Assembly: GCF_019703515.2 (NCBI RefSeq)
Contig: NC_059346.1
Location: 50,265,501-50,329,500 of the forward strand
Direction: 5' to 3'
Origin: Myxocyprinus asiaticus
Taxonomy: Eukaryota > Chordata > Actinopteri > Cypriniformes > Catostomidae
DNA length: 64,000 bases
Shown in pieces: positions 33,180 to 44,400 of this stretch. A program made the translations under genes and the position numbers. The number at the start of each line of letters is the position of its first letter. The first letter of the stretch is position 1. Below the pieces are notes generated by a model. The model had not been told where the DNA came from. It saw only the letters and a list, made by a program, of their open reading frames with translations, and ran no database searches.

Positions 33180-35740
33180 TTCAGAAGTCTGATTGCTTGG
33201 GGGAAGAAGCTGTCATGGAGTCGGCTGGTGCGGGTCCTGATGCTGCGATACCTGCCTACCTGATGGTAGCAGTGAGAACAGCCCATGGCTCGGGTGGCTG
33301 GAGTCTCTGATGATCCTCCGAGCTTTTTTCACACACCGCCTTGTATATATTTCCTGGAGGGAGGGAAGCTCACCTCCGATGATGTGTCTGGCAGTTCGCA
33401 CCACCCTTTGCAGTGCTTTGCGGTTGTGGGCGGTGCTATTGCCGTACCAGGCGGAGATACAGCCAGTCAGGATGCTCTCCACAGTGCAGGTGTAGAACCG
33501 TGTGAGGATGTGGCGGTTCATTCCAAACTTCCTCAGCCGTCTCAGGAAGAAGAGGCGCTGATGAGCCTTCTTCACAACGACTTCAGTGTGGACGGACCAT
33601 GTGAGTTCCTCAGTGATGTGGACACCCAGGAACTTGAAGCTGCTGACTCTCTCCACTGGTGCTCCATTGATGGTGATGGGACTGTGTCTTTTCTTCTGAA
33701 GTCCACCACAAGCTCCTTTGTCTTACTGACGTTGAGGGAGAGGTTGTGCTCCTGACACCAGTGTGTCAGGGTGTGCACCTCATCTCTGTAGGCTGTTTCA
33801 TCATTGTCAGTGATCAGACCTACGACCGTCGTGTCATCAGCAAACTTAATGATGGCATTGGAGCTATGTGTTGCCACACAGTCATGTGTGTACAGGGAAT
33901 ACAAGAGTGGGCTGAGAACACAGCCCTGCGGGGCTCCAGTGTTGAGGGTTAGTGATGAGGAGATGTTGCTGCCTATTCTAACCACCTGGCGTCTGCTTGA
34001 CAGGAAGTCCAGGATCCAGCTGCACAGCGAGCTGTTTAAGCCCAGAGCCCGGAGTTTCTCATCTAGCTTGGAGGGCACTATAGTGTTGAATGCTGAGCTG
34101 TAGTCTACAAACAGCATTCTCACATAAGTGTTCTTTTTTTCCAGGTGGGAGAGAGCAGTGTGTATTGTAGATGCAATGGCATCATCAGTTGAGCGGTTGT
34201 AGCGGTAAGCAAACTGCAGCGGGTGAGTGGCAATACAGAGCAGATGCAATCTCTGATTAGTCTCTCAAAACATTTGCTGATGATGGGGGTCAGAGCAACA
34301 GGACGCCAGTCATTTAAACAAGTTATTTTTGATTGTTTTGGTACAGGCACAATGGTGGATGTTTTAAAGCATGTGGGGACTACAGACAAAGAGAGGGAAA
34401 GGTTGAAAATGTCCGTAAAAACACCAGCCAGCTGGTTCGCGCACGCTCTGATGACGCTGCCCGGAATGCCGTCTGGGCCCACGGCTATGCGGATATTCAC
34501 CCGTCGGAAGGATCGGGTTACATCCGCTACAGAGACGGAGAGTGAACTAACCTCTGTAGCTTCAGCCACGAGAGCTCTCTCCGCGAGGGCGGTGTTATTT
34601 CCCTCGAAACGAGCATACAAAGTATTTAGCTCATCTGGTAGAGTGGCAGCGGTGTTCATGGCGGAGTTTTTATTCCCTTTAAAGTCCGTGATGATGTTAA
34701 TTCCCTGCCACATGCTTCTAGAGTTGGTGGTGTTAAACTGTCCTTCAATCTTGCTCCTGTACTGGCGTTTTGCGGGTCTGATAGTTTTTCGGAGGGCATA
34801 ACTGGCTTGTTTATGCTCCTCCGCGTTCCCGGAATTAAAAGCGGAGGTCCGCACATTAAGTGCCACGCGAACATCGTTATTGATCCATGGTTACTGATTC
34901 GGATAGATCCTTATTGTCCTGGTCGGAATCACTTCCTCTACGCACGTTCTGATGAAACACATTACACTATCAGCGTAAAGCTCAATGTCATCATCAGAGG
35001 CGGACCGGAACATCTCCCAGTCTGTGTGATCAAAACAGTCCTGTAGCGTAGAGTCTGATTGGTCCGACCAGCACTGGATCGTTCTGAGGGTGGGTGCTTC
35101 CTGTTTCAATTTCTGCCTGTAAGCGGGCAGAAGCAGAATGGAAGAGTGGTCCGATTTGCCAAATGGTGGGCGGGGGAGGGATTTGTAGCCATCCTGGAAC
35201 AGAGAGTAGCAATGGTCCAAAACCCGGTCCCCTCGTGTGTTGAAACTAATGTGCTGGTGGTATTTTGGTGCGACTGATTTTAAACTGGAAATTAAAGTCC
35301 CCGGTCACAATGAACACGGCCTCAGGGTGCGCGGTTTCCTGCTCACTTATTCTCCCATACAGTTCCTTGAGTGCCCGGTCTGTGTCAGCTTGTGGGGGAA
35401 TGTACACAGCAGTGATAATGACCGCTGTGAATTCCCTCGGTAGCCAGAATGGTCGACACAGAAGCATGAGAAATTCCAGATCAGGAGAACAGAAAGACTT
35501 GATAGAATGTACGTTCCTCTGATCACACCAGGATTTGTTGATCATAAAACATACACCACCTCCTCTAGTTTTACCTGAGAGGTCTTTCGCTCTGTCCGCT
35601 CGGTGCACGGAGAACCTCCTGCGTTTCCGCGGACATGCTGCCAAGACAAAGGGCTCCGCTTGCGTGTTTGTAAACAGCGGGTCGGCATTGAGGAACGTGA
35701 AGTCCGGTTTTCGGTGTGAGATCGCTGAACCAATGTCCAA
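33180..35740 (-). pseudogene. L2/Rex-like LINE ORF2
   Basis: Endonuclease-reverse transcriptase of a non-LTR element. On the minus strand, 35740-35246 and 35220-34891 give the APE-type endonuclease: GGGVCFMINKSWC, AVYIPPQADTDRAL and VTGDFN (catalytic GDFN), then SDHSSILLL. 34866-34250 gives the linker and RT fingers ([35 protein letters not shown]). 34249-33660 gives the palm: [11 protein letters not shown] with the first Asp at residue 49, [14 protein letters not shown] (motif B) and FADD at 136-139. 33656-33213 gives the C-terminal domain with FLRRLRKFGM and LLPSGR. Three frame changes interrupt an otherwise well kept protein, so this copy is rather young but inactive. No gag-like first frame is present because of 5' truncation. 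Confidence 0.75.
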
Positions 35741-35963
35741 AAGTGTTTGTCTGTCGTAGACTTTAACATGTACATATTTAAATAATTACAGTAAATTATG
35801 ACTAACCAATTACCTGCAAGTTCTTTGAGACAAAGAATAAAGTAAAAATATGTATGATTACATAATATTTGTTTTAATGTACCATGTACCATGATTAATT
35901 GCAATTAATCACAGAAAACTGTGCAATCAATAAGTAAAAATTTTTTACTCGATTCACAGCCCT

Positions 35964-36735
35964 GGTTTATACACTTGTTCATTGCTACATAAAAGGGTTT
36001 AAGTTTTAGATACAGACAATATGTTGATATTATACATTTAAATGTATGAAAATAAGCTAAAATCACACTTTACATGTGAATACCTACACATACTAATGAG
36101 ATGAAATCGTTATTTCTTTTTAGCATAATTTAATACACTCTTACACTACACAATTATGACAAGCTGTAAATTAATAAGAAGATACTGTGTATACAATTCT
36201 GTAGGACAGGAATGAAGTGTCAGTGCATATCTAATATGAATAAATGTAAAGAGACAAATAGGAGAAAGGATGCCGAATTCCCAAGGGCACTGAAAAGAGA
36301 TTTATAATTTCTCTGAAATCATCCTTTGTGGATGGATGGAGAATGGTACAGCGCTTGTCATAAATAAATATTTATCTCAGTTCCCTGTGGCCTTATTTCA
36401 GAACGGCGCTCAACACATATGGGAGCTGTTGAAACTTTTGATACGAACCTGCCTCCCGGTTTATTACCTGGTAACAGTTTTGTGGAGTTCTGGCCACATT
36501 CTCCCATAACAATTACTGAGTTGTCATTCACTCCATAATCTTCAGCGATGGCCGACTGACTATATTCAGCAATTGTGCATATATTAAACTAAATAAGAAA
36601 TAAATGCTGAACATACAGACTGATGAATGTTGGCTTGGTCAAATTGCAATTAATATCGGGGGGACTATTCATATGAATAATTAAGGGGAAATTCGGAAAG
36701 CCAACAGATAGTGTGGTTTATTTGCATGCTCAATC
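35964..36735. other. Unique DNA, possible regulatory block
   Basis: 36240-36640 is free of simple repeats and includes unusually balanced text (TTCCCTGTGGCCTTATTTCAG, AACGGCGCTC, CCTCCCGGTTTATTACC). It has no open frame of note. It may be conserved non-coding DNA, which cannot be tested here. Confidence 0.3.
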
Positions 36736-36739
36736 TGCA

Positions 36740-37100
36740 TGTTTTAGCACCAGATTCACTGAAGAATAATGCAAATCAGAAAAAGAAAATAATTTTGCAA
36801 ATCAGGTAACGATGCAAACGCCCACAAAACTAGTGTAACGTTTAAAGTGCCAGTCAAATAACGGTGAGTTTTGTGAATAAGGCTCAATCTAAAATAAACT
36901 AATTTTGCATAGAAAGCAGCTGTGTTTGTGCTCAAAACAATGACGTTGAATTTGAATGTAAATACTCATGGTGCAGTGTTATTTCAGCACATTTAGTGGC
37001 TAGCAAATGGATTGTGCGTGCTTAGTTAGTGAATACGATTTTTGTGCTGAAAAACCATACGCAAAAGTGCCACCAGTGTTTAGTGAATTCACCTCTCAAA
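36740..37100. repeat. Possible MITE (GATTCACT / AGTGAATTC ends)
   Basis: CACCAGATTCACTGAA at 36752 and GTTTAGTGAATTCACC at 37079 are weak inverses about 330 bp apart, with GCAAACGCCC and GCGTGCTTAG words between, resembling a known fish repeat. No target duplication. Confidence 0.35.
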
Positions 37101-38310
37101 TTTGCTGACACCTAATACTGCTCAACAGTACGTCAATTAGATGATTAGAATGACTGACAGTGTCATCTACAGCTAGCTTTAGTCTTAATTATCAGGAATG
37201 CTTTAAAAACGGCCTCAATCTATCTTTTTACCATACAATGAAAAATACAGCTTGTTTTTAAAATTTTCCTCATAACTTGCCTTGGGGGATCCTTTGAGGA
37301 ACCCTCAGTATAGCCAGCCTCAGCATTAAATTAGCATGTAAACGATAATAACAACTAGATATCTTGTAGCAGGCAGTTGCAAGACACCAAACAGTGCGCC
37401 TGAAGCTGCATTTGTCATTAAATCAGATCATAACAGGCTCTCTGCAGATATATGTAGACAACATACTCTGTCATGCATCATGTTGGAGCTGAACCACTGG
37501 GACTGAGTAAAATCCTGTTCAGCATGGAAAGTTTGTGCTTGCACCATTGTTATTGGAAACCAAGTCTCTTTGCATCCACTGCTTCCAGCTTTGGCAGTGG
37601 GATGCACCTAAATTACATTCTTCCCCACGCTATTTATTGCTGCAGTATTCTCTCTAAAGCTGAATGCTGCTCACCGCATTCATGGCAGATGTGCGGTGAA
37701 CGGTGCAAAGATTGCAAGGCTATCATTTTCAGCCTCCTTTGTGTAATTTTTCCCCTGTCTCTATGTTTTGAAAATGATCTTCTGTGCTTGTAAATCTAAA
37801 GGAGATGTTCTGAAGGAAATAGGCCCTTCAACTTGCTATCACTTATGCATTTCTTAGCATAAAATAAACCATTATAATTTAGTCTGAAACAAATAGACTG
37901 AAATGCAGTTTTGAGTAAATGGGTGCATATTGCACAGAGGGGTGTCCAGGTAAGATTTCCTCAAAATGAAAATGAAAAATAAGAAGTTATATTTTGCTTA
38001 AAGAACATGAAACCTATTTTTAGGACCATTAGGACCATTTTTGCATTGTTTTCATGTAAAGCACATTCCCTCACAATTCTCATTACTGCAATGCAATGCA
38101 ATGCAATGCAAAAAAATAAAAATAAATTAAAAACAATAATTACACGTCAATTGATTGCTTCAAGCGTGAGGAAGTGTAATGGAGCTTCAGAAGATGGATT
38201 AAACCACTCGAGTCATATGGATTACATTTATGCTGCCTTAGTATCCTTTTTGAAGCTTGGAAGTGTTGGTCCCAAATGACTTGCGTTGTATGGACATACA
38301 CACATTATAT
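37101..38310. other. Unique non-coding DNA
   Basis: No gene or element is recognised. A five-base repeat (ATGCA)n lies at 38088-38110. The plus-strand frame at 37473-37793 has no recognisable domain. Confidence 0.35.
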
Positions 38311-38315
38311 CAGTG

Positions 38316-38745
38316 GCCTTTCCTCTGAGGAGGCAAGGGAGGCAGTGCCTCCTCAAAAATTGTGGATGAAAAAATAATCGACGGTACATAAGTATATATT
38401 ACGATATGTGAGCTCAAATAATGTGTATAGCAGTTATATTTCTAAAATTACACCATCCAACAGCAACCCCAGCAGATAAAGTTTCATCTTATTGTGATGT
38501 AATTGAGCTCCGAAAGCATGGCGTGAATGTGAGTGGCTTAACTGCGTAATATAGGTGAAAAGTCGCGTAAGAGAAGGCAATGTCTCCACTTTGATTTGAT
38601 TGGTCATTACCCTGTCATTAATTTGTCAGTGCGATAATACCCAGCCTGCCTATATCATGCTCGCAGCGAATCTGCAGATAGTCATGTATGGAGTGAACTG
38701 GTGGAAGCAGGTGGACTAATTACAGAGTAAAAGACTAACCAATAT
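38316..38745. repeat. Possible hAT-like fragment (GGAGGCAGTGCCTCC)
   Basis: Begins CAGTGGCCTTTCCTCTGAGG with the self-complementary GGAGGCAGTGCCTCC, a type of left end seen in fish hAT elements. The right end was not identified. Confidence 0.3.
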
Positions 38746-39428
38746 GGACAACAACACTTCTGGTCATGTCAGAATCAAAATTAACTTGAAATATAACATG
38801 AAATTGTTTGCGAGTGAGCTGATTTTAATAAGCACTTCGGCTAAATTAAAGGCACACCTTTGTGCCATCATTGCACCTGTGGTGCTTACCGAGGAGTAAA
38901 TGATCCGTAAGGTAACTACTAAAAATAACAGATGAATGACAGATGGAATATATACATGAAATATACTTTTTGCTGTATAATAGTAAGTATTATTTTCGAA
39001 GCAATTAAAAAAAAAGAACGCATATACATATGTTTTTATTTGTTAATATGAACATTCAAAACATTATATGACTGAATGCTTGTTAATAATGTTAGTTAAA
39101 AGGCATTCCATATCCCTTCCCATACAGAAATTGAAAATATTGCAATGAACATTTAAACTATAGTTCATACTGTATATTTGGTCAACCATATTCAAATTCT
39201 TTGATTTGGGGAAATATATGTTACATATATGAAAACAGATGTTGCTATGTTGTATTTTGAAATATGTGCTTTTGCATATATGCACAAGAGTGTGTCTTTT
39301 TATATCAGTAAAGCCATACATGAACATAGATATACAGTATGTTTTACCTAGATTGTGATTTATCAGATTTCTGTATGGTTTTTGCCTGAAAACTATATAA
39401 ACATCAAATTTAACTGAAAATGAATTTT
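38746..39428. other. AT-rich unique DNA
   Basis: No supported feature. The minus-strand frame at 39064-39327 lacks any recognisable domain. Confidence 0.35.
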
Positions 39429-39630
39429 AGTGCTGTCAGTCGACAAATGTATTTTTTTTTATTATTATTATTACAATGTACACAAAATCTCTTAAACTCT
39501 AATCCTCCAAAATTTTAATCAGTCGGCAGACTGTGGCTATCTGCTTTGCTACAGCAGTCGTGCAGCCGCATTCACAATTTGCATCAGCTTGTTAACGCCA
39601 GCGTAAAGCTCCACTTTGAACTCACATGAA
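39429..39630 (-). mobile_element. Fragment of the copy A hAT-like family
   Basis: Starts TAGTGCTGTCAGTCGAC. 39480-39610 matches 59780-59908 (CTCTTAAACTCTAATCCTCC, ATCTGCTTTGCTACAGC, GCATTCACAATTTGC-like) and the inverse of 22490-22610. Right border uncertain. Confidence 0.5.
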
Positions 39631-39888
39631 ACACATGAAAAGTGTTTGCAAAAAAGTTTGAAAAGTGTTTGCTTCTGTGGAAAATAAAATGTGCCTTACA
39701 GAGGCTGCAAAGTACTTCATTTCTGTTTACATGCCATAAAATCAGTGAATACTCTCAAATAAAAGTTGGGCAAAATCTTCTGCCGTTTTCCACTGGACTT
39801 TTTAATAATAGGATCACTTTGGCAGATTCAATTTATATAAAGCTTTATTGGCAAGATAAACTCATGTACATTGTCAGTGCATTATTAG

Positions 39889-40104
39889 TAGGGGTGTGCA
39901 GCGAAGCCATTATCTGTATCTGTATTTGTATTTGTTCATATGACAAAATTATCGGTATTCGGATAGAACCGGGCTTTAACCGGAAGTGCGTTAAAACTAA
40001 ACGAAACCCATTTTTAAATGTTACTCTTACATTTATAGTTTCTATGAATAAAATATGCCTTGTGTATGCCTTTTCATAATAATAGCCTAATAATAATAAT
40101 AATA

Positions 40105-40139
<35 letters not shown>

Positions 40140-40827
40140 CATTATTATTTTATTTTATTTTTCTTACCAGATGAAGTTGAATTTTTTGGCCATATTAACT
40201 GTGGAATATGTTGTTTACTTTGGTTTCTCCTGGTATTTCTGATATTAATATCTGCCAGAAACTTTGTTCATCTGTTCATGTATAACAACATTATTCTGGA
40301 GGCAGGATACGTCAAGCAAACTGTGAAATGTCAAGCAGACATTTTGCAACTTTAAGAGGTGGCTACACGTGCTCCGATGTTAAATCATCACTTCAGGTCA
40401 GGAATTTAATTTAATCGCGCTCAGGTTTAGACTATAAATAAATACATGAGAATTGCATGTGAATCGTGTGATAGATTAATATAGACATTTCAAGAAGTGG
40501 AGTGTACATGATGTCATTTCTTAGTTAATATTATGCTTGACAAGCTCCAGATGTGCACAATTTATCAAGACCCCGGCCATTCAATCTGAAATCACACCGT
40601 GCACATTTTCATTCATAAGGTTTACACTTTAGAAATATTGGCTGCACAGAATCATACATTCGATGTAATTTAGAATATGTTCCTTTTTCAATGTCACTTT
40701 ATACTTGTGTTTCTTGGATTATCAGTCAAACTAATATTTTTTATATTATTCGGATGAATCCTTATTTGTTTTGAAGTCATTATTCGTGCCTTTCCGAAAA
40801 TGGCATTCGGCTTTGGGCACATCCCTA
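39889..40827. mobile_element. Non-autonomous hAT element, 939 bp, with 8-bp duplication
   Basis: The ends are inverted: TAGGGGTGTGCA at 39889 and GGGCACATCCCTA ending at 40827. Both sides are flanked by ATTATTAG (39881-39888 and 40828-40835), an exact 8-bp target duplication as made by hAT transposases. The interior has no transposase, only an (ATT)n tract. Sub-terminal GTATTCGGAT/ATTCGGATGAAT words occur at both sides. It must have been moved by a related autonomous element. Confidence 0.8.
40088..40150. repeat. (TAA)n/(TTA)n microsatellite
   Basis: TAA units switching to TTA units after AATAG, inside the hAT element. Confidence 0.9.
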
Positions 40828-40835
40828 ATTATTAG

Positions 40836-41520
40836 ACACTATGCATACAGAAATAAAACAAAATGAATGCTGAAGTTTCATCTGCTGAAGTTTAAAATGT
40901 CAAAACTATTATTTTCTCAGGCTGCCGTTCAGACTCTATCGTGCACACGCAGAGTCTATCTCGCACGGTTTCGCTTTTGACACTGGTTCAGATGACAGTA
41001 GCTTTCCCGTATCTTTCCCACACCTGGCTCACCGCTTGCAGATGTAGTCTCCATTCTCTGTACAGTAAATCTGCTCCCTTTTTTATAATGTTCAGAATAT
41101 GCGTTCAGAATATAATGAAGAAGTGTGCACTGCTCCACACAATCAGATTTTTAGGACTAGGATGTGCAGTGGAGTCGAGTGTGAACCTGTTGGAAATATA
41201 TGCCAAGAGGAAGTGGGGAAAAATATTTCCAGGCATGTGATATTCTCCGCCAGGATGTAAGTAATTTTAAACTTGAATCACTAAAATCTCTGTTCTGGAC
41301 TTACTAGTGATCCTAATACCAGGTTATGTTATATTTTAATTTTCTTTGCATCTAGAAAACATGGGAAAAATGAAATAAGTTTCCAGGAGCACATCACATC
41401 ACTGAATTAAGCCAACTGCACTGATATAAAGAGATTAGTCTAGCTCTATTCAAGAGTGTGAATATGTCAAATGTCCAAAGTCAAAGAGAGGAAGTGATGG
41501 AAATGTTTAACTTTCTCAAC
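40836..41520. other. Unique non-coding DNA
   Basis: No gene or element end is recognised between the hAT element and the LINE scrap. Confidence 0.35.
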
Positions 41521-41714
41521 AGTGGAGTCATTCAGGTTCCTGGGCACTACCATCTCACAGGACTTGAAGTGGGAGACCCACATTGACACATTGACTGCGA
41601 AAAAGGCCCAGCAAAGGTTGTACTTCCTTCGCCAGTTGAGGAAGCTCCTGTCACCAAGACAAATTCCTTGTATGTGTAAGCATACATGGCAATAAAGCTC
41701 ATTCTGATTCTGAA
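41521..41714 (+). pseudogene. Scrap of the first LINE family, C-terminus and tail
   Basis: The plus strand reads VESFRFLGTTISQDLKWETH and AKKAQQRLYFLRQLRK, the region after the RT palm in L2/Rex-type ORF2. At 41648 it jumps directly to the 3' tail (CACCAAGACAAATTCCTTG, GGCAATAAAGCTCATTCTG) seen in the interrupted LINE at 11.6 kb. The rest of the C-terminal domain was deleted. It has an AATAAA at 41691-41696. Inactive. Confidence 0.65.
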
Positions 41715-41806
41715 CTTGTGAGTATTTGGTGTTTGTAGTTTTACTGTCATGTACAAAAATATGAATATTCTGTTTTTTTTATTTATTTTTTTTTATTGAA
41801 GATACC

Positions 41807-42043
41807 TGTAGAGCCGAGGAGGGCGGGGCCGGGCTGGAATGATGCACGCCTGGTCCCCAATCAGCCTGATGGGGTGCGCGAGGGATAAAGGCGGTCGGGG
41901 ACGATGGTTCGAGAGAGAGAGAATTGCAGGCAGCTGTACTGTGTGGTTTTTGGTTGTGTGTTTTTGGTTAAGTTTATTATTAAACTATTATTTAAGTTGT
42001 CAAGCCGGTTCTCGCCTCCTCCTTTCCACTGAACCCCCTTACA
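41807..42043 (+). mobile_element. Solo LTR (237 bp) with 5-bp duplication
   Basis: Starts TGTAGAGCCGAGGAGGG and ends GAACCCCCTTACA, so it has TG...CA ends. ATACC occurs on both sides (41802-41806 and 42044-42048). The interior has GGGATAAAGG and ATTAAACTATTA, plausible promoter and poly-A regions, and CAAGCCGGTTCTCGCC. No internal region, so this is the product of LTR-LTR recombination. Type probably Gypsy-like, by size and duplication length. Confidence 0.7.
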
Positions 42044-42048
42044 ATACC

Positions 42049-42986
42049 ATATTAATTTAACATGGGTTTTAGCAAAGGCCTTTACCTAACTCAGAGCACT
42101 TCTGAAATTCTGGACATCAACATCACCAGAGCCATGACAAGTGAAAGTCAAAATTGACATTTGACTTCAAAACAATGACATACACAATGTCATAAAAGGT
42201 ACATATTTTTCTATTATTTCTCAATATATTGCATTACATCAAGGTTTTTATGATACTAAATAATGGTTAATTTCTGTTTGCAGTGGATCTGGAGTGCAGC
42301 ATTACTAGTTTGACCATCTTCACACAGATAAAACACAACAATCCTATTCATTTAAATTTTAAGAAGTAATTTAGAGAGATACCAATTTATTTGTTTTTAA
42401 TTACTCTGCATACTGACAGCGGGTCTATTTCATGTTTCTCTTACAGGTATCAGCACATCTATCCTCAACCTGATCTTTCATATGGTGTCAAGACCCCTCA
42501 GCGCAGAGAGTCAGCATCAAACTGATGACATGGAAATGGCTGAAGTGAACTGAAGTTTTGTTTCGTTTCCAAAAGACCTCACTCAGTTTGTCAGACCAGT
42601 GGCAACCAAATGATTATGTATCTGCCCCAGTGCTAAAATTGTTTAACAGCTTTTCATAGGTCATTTTTTATTTATTTATTTGTACTTTGTAAATAACTGT
42701 AAATTGTAGTTAATGTTAAATGATTTAATGTTTATGGATTTTATATAAATAATATTAATACTAATTAACTTTTAGCTTATTATTACAAACCTGTGGATTT
42801 ATTAAATCAGTTCTCATAACTACTGCATTATGAATTGTGTTAATAATTGATTGTGTTGTTGTAAACAAACTATTAAAAATGATTTACTTAATAATATTAA
42901 ATGTATTTTATATGGTTATTTCACTTTCTTAGTGATATTCTATATGAACTATTCAATTTGCATATCCATTAAACATTCTTCTGGTA

Positions 42987-42988
<2 letters not shown>
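42049..42988. other. Unique AT-rich DNA
   Basis: No gene or element supported. Confidence 0.35.
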
Positions 42989-43020
<32 letters not shown>

Positions 43021-43105
43021 AAAACTAAAAAAAAACAAATGGGTTCTATGTAGAACCTTTTAGGGGTTTCAAATTCTATATGGAACCTTTTCTTCTAAGA
43101 GTGTA
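42989..43105. repeat. Poly-A tract and GGTTCTATGTAGAACC palindrome
   Basis: About 30 A, then GGTTCTATGTAGAACCTTTT and TCTAAGAGTGTAC, which resemble one half of a small Tc1-like MITE common in fish. The other half is not present. Confidence 0.45.
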
Positions 43106-43199
43106 CAGTATATGGGCATCACTGCAGTGTGTTTATTGTCTTTAGAGTCCCACATATACCCTACACCAACCCCTACCCCTAAACCTTACCCTAACCTTC

Positions 43200-43495
43200 C
43201 CAAACAAAAATGAACCATGGTTTTACTACAAAACCATAGTTTCACCATGATATTGTACTTAAAATCATAGTAACCACAAAATTAAACATGTTTTTCCTAC
43301 ATTAACCATAGTTTCACCATGGTATTTTGTAGTAATATAATAGTAACCACAAAATGAACCATAGTTACTATATTAACACCATATTACTGTAGTAATACAA
43401 TGGTTAATTGCATTTAAAACTATGTCTTCCACCAAAAAAAAACATGGTTACTACAATATTACTGTAGTAAAACCATTGTTAATTTTTGCATGGGT
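43200..43495. repeat. Degenerate ACCATAGT / TTACTACA array
   Basis: At least ten variants of ACCATAGTT, ACCATGGTA, AGTAACCACAAAA and TTACTGTAGTAA alternate over 300 bp in both orientations. It looks like an eroded tandem repeat with internal dyads. Confidence 0.55.
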
Positions 43496-43577
43496 TAGTC
43501 TCCCAAGACTTTCGCAAAAGGAACGATACAATCTACACACGAGTGATGCTGAACCATGCGATAAAGGCATCATCGCT

Positions 43578-44400
43578 TTCACCCTGGGGTGCCTTTCCCA
43601 AAAGCATCATTAGCCAACTGTGGTCGCAAGTTACATCGTTACAAACATAGTTCAACGATTTGGTGTTTCCCAAAACAGAATCGCAAAGTTGTGTGGTTGA
43701 AACTACAGTTCTTTACCTGTGGTAAGAAGCATAGTTCCCTGTTAGTTTGCTCTGTGGACATCATTTAACTCCACTGAGGCTTCTATATCTTTCCATATAT
43801 ATCTTTCATTCTGTCAAGACTTTGACCACATTTACATGCATTTAAGAAAATGATTTATTACAGAATTATGCAGAAAGCAGCATTCTGAAATGTCATGTAA
43901 ATGCGATTGCAGCCTTTTAAGGGATTAAAGCCTGTTAAGAGAAAGCGCTTTATCACACACGGCCTTTATGTGTTTATGTTAAGCTTAAGTGGTGTTCATA
44001 TTTTTTTGAAGAGTGTGCATGTGAGTATGCTCAAGTGTGTCGGGAAACACATAGTTCTAATATACTGTAGAGGGAATCCCATCTATTGCAGCACAAATTT
44101 GTCGCATTACAAAATGCATGCCGCTTTCGTGTCTTCAGCAACTTTCTTGCATTAAACAGCTTTCTGATGTACGTGTAATTTAATTTAATATTTGCAGAAG
44201 TTATTACTCCACCCCCTGAGTAACATCATAAACAACAGCTCAACCAACGTGGTTCAAACAATGGATGTGCGACATAGCTACTGAAACAATCGTGACTAGC
44301 TAGTTAATTTCTACAACGATGCATCGTACTATGGTGGTTACGTAGGTTACGTAGTGAGTTTCCCGTACAATGTCATTGTACGGGAAACGCACCCCTGGAT
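43578..44400. mobile_element. Non-autonomous element with CTGGGGTGCCTTTCCC ends
   Basis: The left end CCTGGGGTGCCTTTCCCAA and the right end GGGAAACGCACCCCTGG are imperfect inverses over about 16 bp. Sub-terminal GCATCATTAGCCAACTGTGG and ACTATGGTGGTTACG words are also related. Interior without transposase. No target duplication was confirmed. The right end holds a perfect palindrome at 44358-44388. Confidence 0.5.
44358..44388. repeat. Perfect palindrome, 15-bp arms
   Basis: GTTTCCCGTACAATG, one T, then its exact complement. It is preceded by two GGTTACGTA units. It lies at the right end of the 43578-44400 element. Confidence 0.9.

Larger units (their letters stand above)
32661..35759 (-). 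mobile_element. L2/Rex-like non-LTR retrotransposon (LINE) in copy B
   Basis: About 3.1 kb on the minus strand: endonuclease, RT, C-terminal domain and 3' UTR, 5'-truncated inside or just before the endonuclease. Flanked by ACTTTAA at 32654-32660 and again at 35760-35766, a plausible 7-bp target duplication. A (TA)n tract lies in the 3' UTR (32968-33011). It interrupts hAT-like copy B and is therefore younger. It is a different family from the LINE at 11.6-15.6 kb, judged by protein text and 3' tail. Confidence 0.75.
32350..35963 (+). mobile_element. hAT-like element, copy B (carries a LINE)
   Basis: Starts TAGTGCTGTCAA and ends TTCACAGCCCT, imperfect inverted ends with ATTAA-rich sub-terminal text on both sides. 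The left part shares AACACATTTACCATT, GCGATGTGTCC and AACAAGCCCAGATGGGA with copy A at 20750-21110. Without the LINE at 32661-35759 the element would be about 500 bp. No 8-bp duplication was found at the ends. Confidence 0.5.

Noticed and set aside
33285..33755. A 156-residue plus-strand frame
   Set aside because: It is the shadow of the LINE ORF2 on the other strand.
32350..35963. An 8-bp target duplication for hAT-like copy B
   Set aside because: The eight bases outside the two ends do not match, so only the inverted ends support the call.
37473..37793. A Cys-rich 106-residue frame
   Set aside because: Cysteine spacing fits no known motif and the frame has no signal of coding beyond being open.
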